A DNA stretch of 64,000 nucleotides from Azadirachta indica. Taxonomy: Eukaryota > Streptophyta > Magnoliopsida > Sapindales > Meliaceae. Below the pieces are notes generated by a model, which worked only from the letters and a program-made list of their open reading frames with translations, was not told the origin of the DNA and did not search any database. This document shows, one piece after another, positions 40,299 through 49,963 of the stretch. The stretch is from positions 17,595,269-17,659,268 of the forward strand of contig CM040440.1 in NCBI GenBank assembly GCA_022749755.1, given 5' to 3'. Each line of letters starts with the position of its first letter. Position 1 is the stretch's first letter. A program made the translations under genes and the position numbers.

Positions 40299-41747
40299 TG
40301 CTTCAGTTTCAGTTTTCTGAAATTAATTAAGGACGACTTTACGGTCATATCTATCTGCATGTTAATTGGGAGCCGCTCCATGGTATCCAGTTAGGGGCGT
40401 AAATGTTGATAGTGGTTGTTGCCTAATTGTATGACAAAAGGTGAGAGAAAACACCATCAATCTATCTTGTACTTGCCTAGTATTTTCATGTACGTTTGTT
40501 TATTGTTATTATTATTGTTATTGCTGCTGTTGTTGTTGTTGTGGTTTTTGTGAATGGAATTAATTAAGCCAAGACGATGAATATTTACTTTGTATAGAGT
40601 ATTAAAACGATTAATGATGATTTTATTAAATAGGTACGTTGAGTCTTGTACTTATGAATGGACATTAATTATGGAATCGAAATTTCTCCTTCACTATTTA
40701 TCTATCAAAGGTCAATTAATTTAATATACGTTTTATATCCGATTAATGATTCGGATATTGCCAAGATGCCGCAGCTGGGAGTGGTATCTTCCGTCTGAGT
40801 TTCAGATTAAAATCTAAACAATTGACCAAAGAAAGCATATTAAAATCCTAGGAACTAATATTGTTCGTTTTGCAGATGAATATTCTCTTCTATGTAACGG
40901 TTAATAGTACCAGTTTCTGTGCGTCTGCTGACAACTTGTTAAAAGTAGATTTTTTCAGATATAAAAAATAAGCACAACTCTGGAGCCGGTTAAGTTAGCT
41001 TTCAAAGAAGGAAAGGAAGGCGGGTTTCAGAAAAGGATGATGAACAATTCCTTACACTGACATGACCAGCACGTCAGTCAAATTTTCAACTAATTTACTC
41101 TCCCTGTTGGCTCATGGACCATACTGCTCTGGGCCTTCTTCTACAGTGGGCTTCCACAATCATAAATGGGAGAAATCCGAAATTAGCGCCAATTAATTTT
41201 TCGATCGATCAGTGGATATAATAAATATATTCGATTTATCAATTACTTCAACGGAGAAAGTAAACGTGCCCATAAAGCTAGCTAGCCTGAACCATCATTA
41301 GATTAGGGAAGAACATATGATGGCCTGCATGGAGTAGTTGTTTTGGTTAAGGACTATAATTTGCAATTGCTAGGCAGACCTATGCTACGTATGGTTTGGT
41401 ATGGTATGGTATGGTATGGTATGATACGCTACAATGAGTATAAACAATTGGAGCCCACCTTTTCACTGCTATACCCAATTTCTCCTGCTGTACTATAATA
41501 ATTATTAATAATTATTTATCTGACCTAACAACAACGCATGTGCAATCAGCAATGCGCCCATGCATGTGATGTGGCATATTGATTCTACCATTCGGGAGTA
41601 CATATACAACAATCTCCCTCATTACCCTTTTTAAATCATTCCAAATCTAAAAATGTCTGGAGGGAGGGCTATGCCAATCATGTTACCGGAAGAGGCTCTA
41701 TATGTATATACATGTTGAGAGAGAGAAAATCCGTAGCTTCGTATATT

Positions 41748-41786
<39 letters not shown>

Positions 41787-42334
41787 GTGTTTAAATTATT
41801 TTAATATTATAAATTTATATATTTTTAATAATTAAAATTAAATATAATATATATAATTAATACATCATAATTAATACATATATCAAATTTAATTTTAATA
41901 ATTTAAAATATATAAATTTAATAGTTTATAAATAAGTATAAAAATATAAAATTGTTGATCTGTCAAAATTTAAAATTGGTGTCTTTTCATATTTATATTT
42001 TAATAAACAATTTATGTACTAATTTATTTTGAAATATAAATATTTTATAAAAAAGAGTAACTATTAAAATTAGTTTGACTTTAATTGTTATTTTATAAGA
42101 TACTATTGTTCAATGCTAGTTTAATTAAACTATATAACATAATACAATATTTTTCACGGGGTCCTTGTATAAAATTGTCTGTTTAATGTTTTAACAAGCA
42201 TATATTTGGTAGGGCCCCATTTGTATATAAATTAATTTGAAGTTTTTAATACAAATACATACTAATATGGTAATATTAAATTAAAATAAGGTACTAACTA
42301 ACTGTGCATAATTATTACAAAGAAATCCTCGTAA
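40299..42334. other. Intergenic between NIMIN3-like genes 1 and 2
   Basis: No gene seen. A block at about 41440-41640 is homologous to about 43880-44040 upstream of gene 3. (TATGG)n is at about 41399-41422 and (TA)n at about 41751-41782. 41790-42300 is extremely AT-rich and absent from the gene 3 upstream region, so it is probably an insertion. Confidence 0.5.
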
Positions 42335-42342
42335 TGACGTCA
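42335..42342. promoter_or_regulatory. Palindromic TGACGTCA upstream of NIMIN3-like gene 2
   Basis: A perfect C-box/as-1-type site. A second TGACG lies at 42385-42389, followed by CTGAATTATT. The same arrangement is found upstream of gene 3. About 270 bp upstream of the ATG. Confidence 0.6.
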
Positions 42343-42613
42343 TCGACAATCAAGTAGCTTCTACGTAAACATATATGATCATGATGACGCCACCCACTGA
42401 ATTATTCTGATTCATTTCACTTTTGTGTCCTCATTTATAATATTATTATATATATCATATTTGATTTTAAATGGGGTTGTCTCAACGTTTTTCGCACCAT
42501 AAATTGCCAATCGAAGAGGAGTATGACTTAATTGACAACCAACATTTAGAAAACTGCGCACGTTCCTTTCAAGTGCAGTTAGTCATTAATTCTTGAGAAG
42601 AAGCGTCCACGAT

Positions 42614-42994
42614 ATGGCAAATGAGATAACTGATCATCAGGGAACTAACGTTCACATTAACGGCGAAGATGATCAACAAGAAGAGGAGAAGATGGAGAAG
42701 TTCTTAGCTTTGATTAGAAACTTCCAGCAGGCGCGTAATCGTAGGAAAGAAGAATTAAAGGAGTTGGAATTAGAGAAGGGCAAAATGAATAAGATGAGAA
42801 GGATAGATCATGATGATCACGTTGAAGGATCCAGTAAAAGTTGGGTTCCCAAGTTTGAATTGCAAGATTTCACGGAGGAGATTGAGTTTAAAAGACCACC
42901 TGTTATATTTCCCAACCCTTCCAATAATAGAAAAGATCAGAAGAAACAACAAGAAGAAGAAGATGATGGTTTAGACCTCAAACTCACACTTTAA
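42614..42994 (+). CDS. NIMIN3-like NPR1-interacting protein, cluster gene 2
   Basis: Single exon, 126 aa, starting MANEITDHQG; the frame upstream has no ATG. EEEKMEKFLALIRNFQQARN (23-42) is the conserved helix. A charged coiled segment follows, then WVPKFELQDFTEEIEF (77-92), RPPVIFP (94-100), an acidic tail and the EAR motif LDLKLTL (120-126). Very similar to gene 3 in sequence, layout and promoter, so the two are a recent tandem pair. Expected to be nuclear and to bind NPR1 with TGA factors. Salicylate inducibility is inferred from the upstream TGACG sites. Confidence 0.88.
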   Translation: MANEITDHQGTNVHINGEDDQQEEEKMEKFLALIRNFQQARNRRKEELKELELEKGKMNKMRRIDHDDHVEGSSKSWVPKFELQDFTEEIEFKRPPVIFPNPSNNRKDQKKQQEEEDDGLDLKLTL

Positions 42995-44499
42995 TGTAAA
43001 TACTATTCAATTTTTCTCTCTCAATGTTTTTGAATAATTTGTGATCTTTATCTTATTTTTTTAATTTGGATTATATTGATATTTTGATCGATCGAGAGTG
43101 ATCTGTTTTCTCCAGCAGATGGGTTAAAGAGTGTATGTTTTGAATCATTTTTATTATTTTGGATGCAGCAGCCATTTCATGTTGATGTAACAATGTATTG
43201 GTTATTGTTATTGATTGGATAGAATTAGATCAGTTGGCTAAAATTAAAAATTCGACTGACGAAATTGGTTTCAATCATCATAAAGGGCCGCCATTCTAGG
43301 AACGCCGATCCCTTCAGATTTGGACCACGCTGCTCTTGCCCCTCAACTCGTGTCTTGGGTTCCCGATATTTCCAATCGGACTTTGAATATTGAGAGCCCA
43401 TCTATGGTTTATTTTTATTTTTATTTTTATTTTTATTTTTATTTTTATTTTTTTAAATTATAATATCGTATTTGATCCAAATTACTAAAACAGATCATGA
43501 ATATTAATTAAAATTTAACATTTTTCACATAAATCAATGTTATTAAATTTTTACTTTAATTTCGTTTACCAATCTATATGTGTTTAATAAAGTTAATAGA
43601 TTTTCATTATCTCACCTATTAAAAAACAAAATTGTTATTTTAGCCCTATTTTTATATTCTTATACAATAGTTATTATTAAAGGTTTAAGTTTAATTTTTT
43701 AGAGTTAAAACCAAAATTTGATAAAAGAAATTAGAGGATTAAATGCCAAAAAAAATTCTTATTTTTTATAGTTGCTTTTGCTTGGGTAAAAAAGGGCGTA
43801 ATAATTTGAATTTGTTAGACAATCGTAGTACAATATTATTAAGTAGTGCCTTCTGGCGATGCTGCAAAAGGTCAAACAACTGCAGCCCGCCAACCTTTCA
43901 CTGTTTTACCTAAAATTTCTCGTGCGCCACTATAATTACTCTTCTTCCACCCAATCCCCAACGGGATGTGGGGGATTTTTCCATTTCAGTAAACGCATAA
44001 CCAAATTTCCGCCTTACTATTTTTTTAATCATTCCAATTTTACTCGAGCACCCACCCCAAAGCAAATTGCAGAATTATTCCTTTAAATAGTTTATCATTC
44101 CAAGTAGCCATTGAATGTCTATATATCTTCCCTTTAAATAACAAATCGAATTCATCATTTTTTTAATTAAATTGTGTCCTTCACTTCCTTTTCCTACTCC
44201 CTACTCCCTACTCCCTACTCCCTACCCTACCACGTAAATTTAAAACTCATTAGTATATCTTTTATGTATTGTATTAAATGTTTAGCTTAATTCCAAATTT
44301 TGATACCGCAAGCACTACACTACTCTTTTCCATAAAAATCGTCGAAATTATTTCAGCGGGACCGAAGGCCAATAATCAGTAATCTAATACCTGCAGCAAC
44401 GCGCAAACTCTAGAGGAAGCGGTTTTGGTGGTCAAAAAGGAAGTGACATCGAATGGAAAAAATCAATGTAAATGACATCATTCCATCTGATGGCGTTGG
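42995..44499. other. Intergenic between NIMIN3-like genes 2 and 3
   Basis: Holds (TATTTT)n at about 43409-43454, a 7-bp (CTACTCC)n array at about 44193-44230, and a block at about 43880-44040 homologous to the region upstream of gene 2. No gene seen. Confidence 0.5.
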
Positions 44500-44557
44500 C
44501 GTCATCTATGATACCGTCACCTACAACCACATACTTTACGTAAATGTGATGACGTCA
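44500..44557. promoter_or_regulatory. TGACG cluster upstream of NIMIN3-like gene 3
   Basis: CGTCA at 44500-44504 and 44515-44519, plus a perfect TGACGTCA palindrome at 44550-44557, followed by CTGAATTATT as upstream of gene 2. About 120-180 bp before the likely transcription start, the expected place for TGA-factor sites. Confidence 0.6.
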
Positions 44558-44678
44558 ACGCTGAATTATTTCAACGCATTGACATATATGCCCATAGATT
44601 TTGAATTTTTATTCGCCAATGAACCTCGTGGTCTGCGGGGCATTTTAATATTTTTATCAGTCGACGACTATTTCCTCC

Positions 44679-44686
44679 TATAAATA
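44679..44686 (+). promoter_or_regulatory. TATA box of NIMIN3-like gene 3
   Basis: Consensus TATAAATA. It predicts a transcription start near 44705-44715, which lies downstream of the ATG at 44702 and supports the ATG at 44762 as the real start. Confidence 0.7.
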
Positions 44687-44761
44687 GGAAGACTGCAGAT
44701 TATGACGACACCTACACCGAGAAACAATTGGTCACTCCTTACTTGCGTAACACCATTGAAA

Positions 44762-45133
44762 ATGGAAAGTGAGAAGTTAGCGGAGGAAAATGTTTACAAT
44801 GTGGAAGACGATCAAAGGGACGAGGAGAAGATGGAGAAGTTTTTCGCTCTGATTAAAAACTTTCATGAGGCGCGTAATCGCATAAAAAGAGAGAAATTGA
44901 ACGAGTTGGAAGAGAAGAACAAAAACAATAAGATGAGAAGGATAGATCGCAATCGCCAAGACGGGGAGTCCTGTAAAAGTTGGGTTCCCAAGTTTGAATG
45001 GAAAGATTTCACGGAGGAGATTGAGTTTAGAAAACTACCCGTTATATTTCCCAGCCCTCGTAACAACAGAGAAGAGAAGAAACAACGGGAAAACCAAGAG
45101 GACGACGCTTTAGACCTCAAACTCACCCTCTAA
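44762..45133 (+). CDS. NIMIN3-like NPR1-interacting protein, cluster gene 3
   Basis: Single exon, 123 aa from MESEKLAEEN. An in-frame ATG at 44702 would add 20 residues but lies only 16 bp after the TATA box, so it is unlikely to be in the mRNA. EEKMEKFFALIKNFHEARNR (21-40), WVPKFEWKDFTEEIEF (74-89), LPVIFPSP (92-99) and the terminal EAR motif LDLKLTL (117-123) match gene 2. Predicted nuclear modulator of NPR1-dependent salicylic acid responses. Tandem duplicate of gene 2, promoter included. Confidence 0.88.
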   Translation: MESEKLAEENVYNVEDDQRDEEKMEKFFALIKNFHEARNRIKREKLNELEEKNKNNKMRRIDRNRQDGESCKSWVPKFEWKDFTEEIEFRKLPVIFPSPRNNREEKKQRENQEDDALDLKLTL

Positions 45134-45662
45134 TGTAATACTTCATAATAGTATGCATGTTGATGTTTCTGACTTTTTTTTTTTTTTTTTTTTTGCGTGT
45201 GTGTGCGTGTGTGTTTATTTTTTTCTGGGTGGGTTTTGTGATATTTTCAGCCAGAGATTGAATTGAAGGAGTCAAATTAATCAGATTGACGTACGGTTTC
45301 ATAGGATATGATATGAGTTCCAGGAATTAATTCAACATCTGCTTTTGCTTTTCCTTGTCAATTAAAGAGAGACTTCAAATTAACATAGATTTAAAAGTCT
45401 GTTATTTGGAGAAGTTAAAACTTGATTCATAAGAAAGTCTTTTGTGTGAAAGACATACTTGTTGGACGAGAAAAAACACCAGGATCTGTTAGAAAGAGTT
45501 GGTTGGTAGGGAAGGGTAGGACGTCTTTAGCGGCAAAGAAAGTGATTTTTGGTGTCACAGTAATACATATGCGTAGTAGGAGTAGGACCACCCTGTGCCG
45601 GAGATATTTTAGTGAACACGAGTTTTGCGATTACTGTATTATTAATATTCCTATGAACATAA
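45134..45662. other. Intergenic, 3' of the NIMIN cluster
   Basis: A T-run followed by a GT-rich tract at 45173-45213, then non-coding sequence. The ORF at about 45422-45673 has no recognisable domain. Confidence 0.4.
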
Positions 45663-45900
45663 TTTTTTTTTAAGCTAAAAATAAACAATAAACAAACACA
45701 ACAAATTACAAATAGCAGGGCAGCTCCACAGGAGCAGCCTCCATCCAGACGGTGGAATCTGAGTACACAAAAGGCAATTTCGCTAAAACATGGGCTGCTG
45801 CATTGGCTTGTCGATATGTGGTTGAAAAAAATTTGCTTCTGCCCAGAAACCAGACTCCATATAGCTGATAAAATAAACTCAATTTCTCCTCTTGTAATAA
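45663..45900 (-). mobile_element. 5'-truncated LINE (non-LTR retrotransposon) tail
   Basis: Minus-strand reading gives KFFSTTYRQANAAAHVLAKL, then VWMEAAPVELPCYL and a stop at 45706. This is the typical C-terminus of the RNase H-like domain that ends plant LINE ORF2 (RQANAAAH.LAK...VW.E..P). A short AT-rich 3' part and an A-run (plus-strand T-run at 45663-45671) follow, as expected for a LINE 3' end. Only the last few hundred bases remain. Confidence 0.65.
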
Positions 45901-45921
45901 TATTTTTTCGAAGTATATTCA

Positions 45922-46336
45922 CTTAGGGCAGAAAAATCAAATTAGAATCAAACAAAATTTACGGGTTCGGTATGATATTTTATATAATTCAGTTCAGTTT
46001 TGATTTTTAAAATAAAAAATTTGAAATTTTTTATCCGATTTTAATTTTAATTTAAAAAATTTAGATCAAATTAAAAATATTATTTTTTAATCTAAATGAC
46101 GTCGTTTAATATAATGAAAAATTTTAAAAAAATAATAAATTTATTTAAAAATCGAATTAATATAAAAATCGAACCGATCGTTTTGGTTTAATTTGATCTA
46201 ATATATAATTGATTTGATCTGGTTCAAATCTTTCTTTTTATTTGATCCAATCCGGTCTTAAAAATTTAAGATTTGAAAATTTTAAATCCGGTCTAATTTT
46301 TTAAAAATTCAAACAGAATCAAACCGTGTTTACCCT
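45922..46336. mobile_element. hAT-like MITE, 415 bp
   Basis: AT-rich, non-coding and flanked by a perfect 8-bp duplication TATATTCA (45914-45921 and 46337-46344), the target size of hAT elements. The ends are imperfect inverted repeats (CTTAGGGCAGAA and reverse complement AGGGTAAACACGG). The interior is rich in GGTTCGGT and ATCCGGTC-type words, common in plant MITEs. It lies right beside the LINE tail. Confidence 0.6.
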
Positions 46337-46344
46337 TATATTCA

Positions 46345-47491
46345 TCAAATGTAAGCAATCAGATCCAACAATCAGGGAAGTTAGGTTAACTTTGAAAGAT
46401 AACTTTAGCACATTGAAAGTAGCCTCTGCTTTTATATACTCCACATCCCTAAAGAAAGTTCTTTTGTACACTACAGCAACCATCACTATCCCTTCCTCAT
46501 TTCTCACAATGCCTCCTAAACCAGCACTCCCTACTACTCTTTAAGTGTAGCATCTTCATTCAGTTTGAACATAATTTGATTTACAGTTGTTGGAGAAGGA
46601 ACATTGGACGACATGCTTCATGCTTGCTTGGCTCCTCTCTTAATTGTAATTTTTGTAATGATTCAAATTCGCAATTATGAATTCAACTGTTGTGAGTATT
46701 TCTTTTCTATTAATATACATCAGTTTCCTCTTCTTCATTTTGCGATTCTCGTGTTTCAGAGATAAGGTGAGTAAGAAAGAGAAAAGACTTCAATATCTTC
46801 AACATCATTTGTTTGAAAATGAATTGAAATCACGTTGAAAATCTTATGTTTGATGTTTATGGCTTTCACTTTTGTTTGTTAAAAAAAAAAAAAAACTTGG
46901 TAACATCAATTTTTTTTATAATCTATTCTTTTTACTGATTTTTAGTATTTTAAACTTTCATTCTTTAAACATATTTTTAGTATAATTTTTATTTTAGTGT
47001 TAATCTATTTTTTAAAAGTTAAAATGTGTATAATATATAAAACGAACTTGTTCTTTTAGATAAAATTAGATCAACTAAAAATATCTCATTATTTATTTAT
47101 TTTTTTAAAATAATTTTTTCTCCAGATAAAAAATTCTCTTAATTAGTCAAATTTTCTGATGGATTTATTTTGTTTATATATTGATTTTAATTATAAAATA
47201 TTTATATTGTTTAAGAAAATATTATTTAAAAATAATACGAGAATCTAAAATTGCGATGGTATCTTACTATTTTGTTGTAGACCATTGGCATTGGGTGGGT
47301 TTAGCAAAAGCCATTCTAGCATTGGCACCGGGCTGGATAAAGTAATTTGGTGCTTTTCCGCTATCGGCCCAACTGCTACTTTAATAATATAAAACATTAT
47401 GGTCAATCCGGTCTTGGGCCAATGTTTTTTCAGTTTAATCTGTTTGACGACTTGAGACAAGTAAAAGCCCGACATGAGGAGGCATAAACGT

Positions 47492-47528
<37 letters not shown>

Positions 47529-49963
47529 TAAAAACACATTGAAAAGGTTGTGTTTTTACTTAAATTTCAAAAATATATTAGATAAGAATATTTGTTCAAA
47601 CACTAATCACACCTGAGAATTAATTTTTACTGCTAATTTTTTTTTATTTTTATAATTAGCATCTAACAATTTTATTTTACAACAACTATGGTCCCAAAGG
47701 TACTTTAAGAATCTTGCATTGTCACGTACCATAAACAAGGTAGCACAAGAGCTTTGCATTATGTATATTTCTTCTTTGGTTGGTGGGTTAACTTAATTAA
47801 TATTTGATAGTACGCGATTGAGTGTATGGTGAGTAAAAGGGTGTGTGGAAGTAACGCAAGCCAATGGCAGTAGGCGGGACAACAAAGCCACCGGGAATCA
47901 ATCACATATCAAATTGCGAGAATCTTAAACCATTCGAAAGCATTTCGTTTGGCTCTGATCTATTCAACTTTATCTTTCACTTTATAAAATCAAAAGCACA
48001 GGACTGGATGCTTCTGTTTTTCTCTTTTAGAAGTTTTTGTAGGAAACGTTTTTATTATTCTGTCATCTATCTAGTTTTATGTACCATAAAGCCAAAACCA
48101 AAGCATCACCACCAGTCAGTTTAAGTGGAGAAGAGAACACAGTTTTAAGAAGAATTATATATGATGTATAGTTATAGTGTTCCTACGTTGTACCCATCAA
48201 AAAAAGAAAAGAAAAGAAAGAAATCCCTAATGGAATGAGCATGTCTTTTGATTTTTGTGCTTTTGATGAGTTCATACGCATAAAGGGCTTTCTGCAACTA
48301 TTTCTTTGTCTTACATATTGAAGTCGCCCGCCTTCTTACAAGAGATAAAATAGTCTGAATAGAGGTCTAACAGTACCACTACTGCAGGCTCTTTTAAGTC
48401 CGTCTACCTATGTGCAGTGTCCGTCCGCGAAAAGATTCGTAACGTTGTTTGTATATATTTTCACAGGACAAAAATTTATGGTTCGCACTCGTGGGCCGTT
48501 CTCGTAGTCGGCCTGTAAATTATTATTATTATTTTTTGGTTGATAATGTCAGAAAGGATCAACTATTTCACGTTGTTGATAGCTTGTCACGATTGACAGG
48601 CACCACCACTCAACGTCAACCGACGAACATTAATTATGATTGAATTCATGCGTGCTAAACAAATAAAGTACCAATTGATGCAAATCTAAGTTCTTTTGTT
48701 GATAGAGTAGTTTTCCATATATTCTCATCTGCTAAACACATAACATTTGAATCATAAACCAGACAAGCGAGAGGCTATGGAATGGTCAACTTTGTCTCCA
48801 ATCTTATCTTCATTCCGTCTGATCAAAAGCAAAAGCAAAAGCAAAAGCAAAAGCAAATTCACATCTCTTTACATTTGATGATGCCAAACGCATATCCTTT
48901 TGGACAGAATCACAGAATAGAAAGATGATTAAGACAACGTTTCTGAGTTGGTTCACAGAATTTTGAAGAAAGACAGAGATCCTGAAATCATTTGAAATTG
49001 ACCTTAGCTTATAGTAATGATGGACATGAAGAATAAAACCCAATAATGAAGTCAATGCTTTGAAAAAAGCTACACTCCTTTCACCCACAATCCTTCCTTC
49101 CTGCAATCGAGCATTATGACGCATTGAAGCCTTCTCTTCGGGTCAATCAATGTTTGTGAGGAAAATTTCTGGCCGCTGCTTTTTTTCTTTTTTCCCAACT
49201 ATTTCAAGAGCCTTATTTCCGGCTTTTCCTTCTTCCAACTGTCATTCCTATATGCGCTCTTTTATTCAATTATTTTGAAGATTGATGTTATCGGATGATT
49301 GACTCTTGTGTTGGATTGCTGTTATGAGCGCAATGACAAGGCAAGTGCATAAGACAGAATGACAGTCTTAAATCTGAAAAAGACTATAAGATAAGATTAG
49401 AGGGCGCTCACTTTTTGTACGTAATTTGTTCCTACTCCAACATGCACGTACGTATATGCTGTGAAAAGTGGCATTAATAATGTTTTGGAAATTGAAGTGA
49501 TTGATTCAGCTTAGCCGATGAGCTTCCTCGACGAAGATGCTTTAATGGCATTTGGTCGCATCTTTATACCTGTAATTACTAGTGATGATGATGTGGAACA
49601 GATTTAATACTATCCAACTATCGATAGAAAATTTATTTTTCATGTCCATGTTGCAGCATTGTCTCTTAGTGTGCTAGAAAAGAAGAAAGAACAGAGGTAA
49701 ATAGATGTTCAACAGAGAGTTTCCTTTACAAAGGCGATGGAAACTATACAAGCTTAAGCACATATAATAGTTACAACAAAAACTACTCAATTCTATTGTT
49801 ACGACAAAAACTACTCATATTTGCTCAGCAGAAAAGAGATAAGCTTACAACAATGCCACTCCAAACAACACGCAGCAATGAAAACAGCACAAGAAACAAG
49901 CCACTTAAAACTCCTTACAAAGTAGATAGATCAAACCAATGATTTTTTCCACCAGTTTGACGC
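46345..49963. other. Intergenic, 3' side of the borate exporter
   Basis: No supported gene. AT-rich with (TA)n at about 47497-47524 and an (AAAAGC)n repeat at about 48825-48856. An ORF at 47864-48124 (86 aa) shows no known domain. The last 250 bp probably include the BOR1 3' UTR. Confidence 0.5.

Noticed and set aside
41751..42300. Very AT-rich block considered as an LTR, origin or matrix attachment region
   Set aside because: No TG...CA ends, no target duplication and no primer-binding site were seen; AT content alone does not support a call.
45422..45673. 83-aa plus-strand ORF 3' of the NIMIN cluster
   Set aside because: No ATG-supported context beyond chance, no domain; overlaps the A/T tail of the LINE fragment.
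47864..48124. 86-aa plus-strand ORF starting MAVGGTTKPP
   Set aside because: No targeting signal or known motif and no promoter elements evident; left as non-coding.
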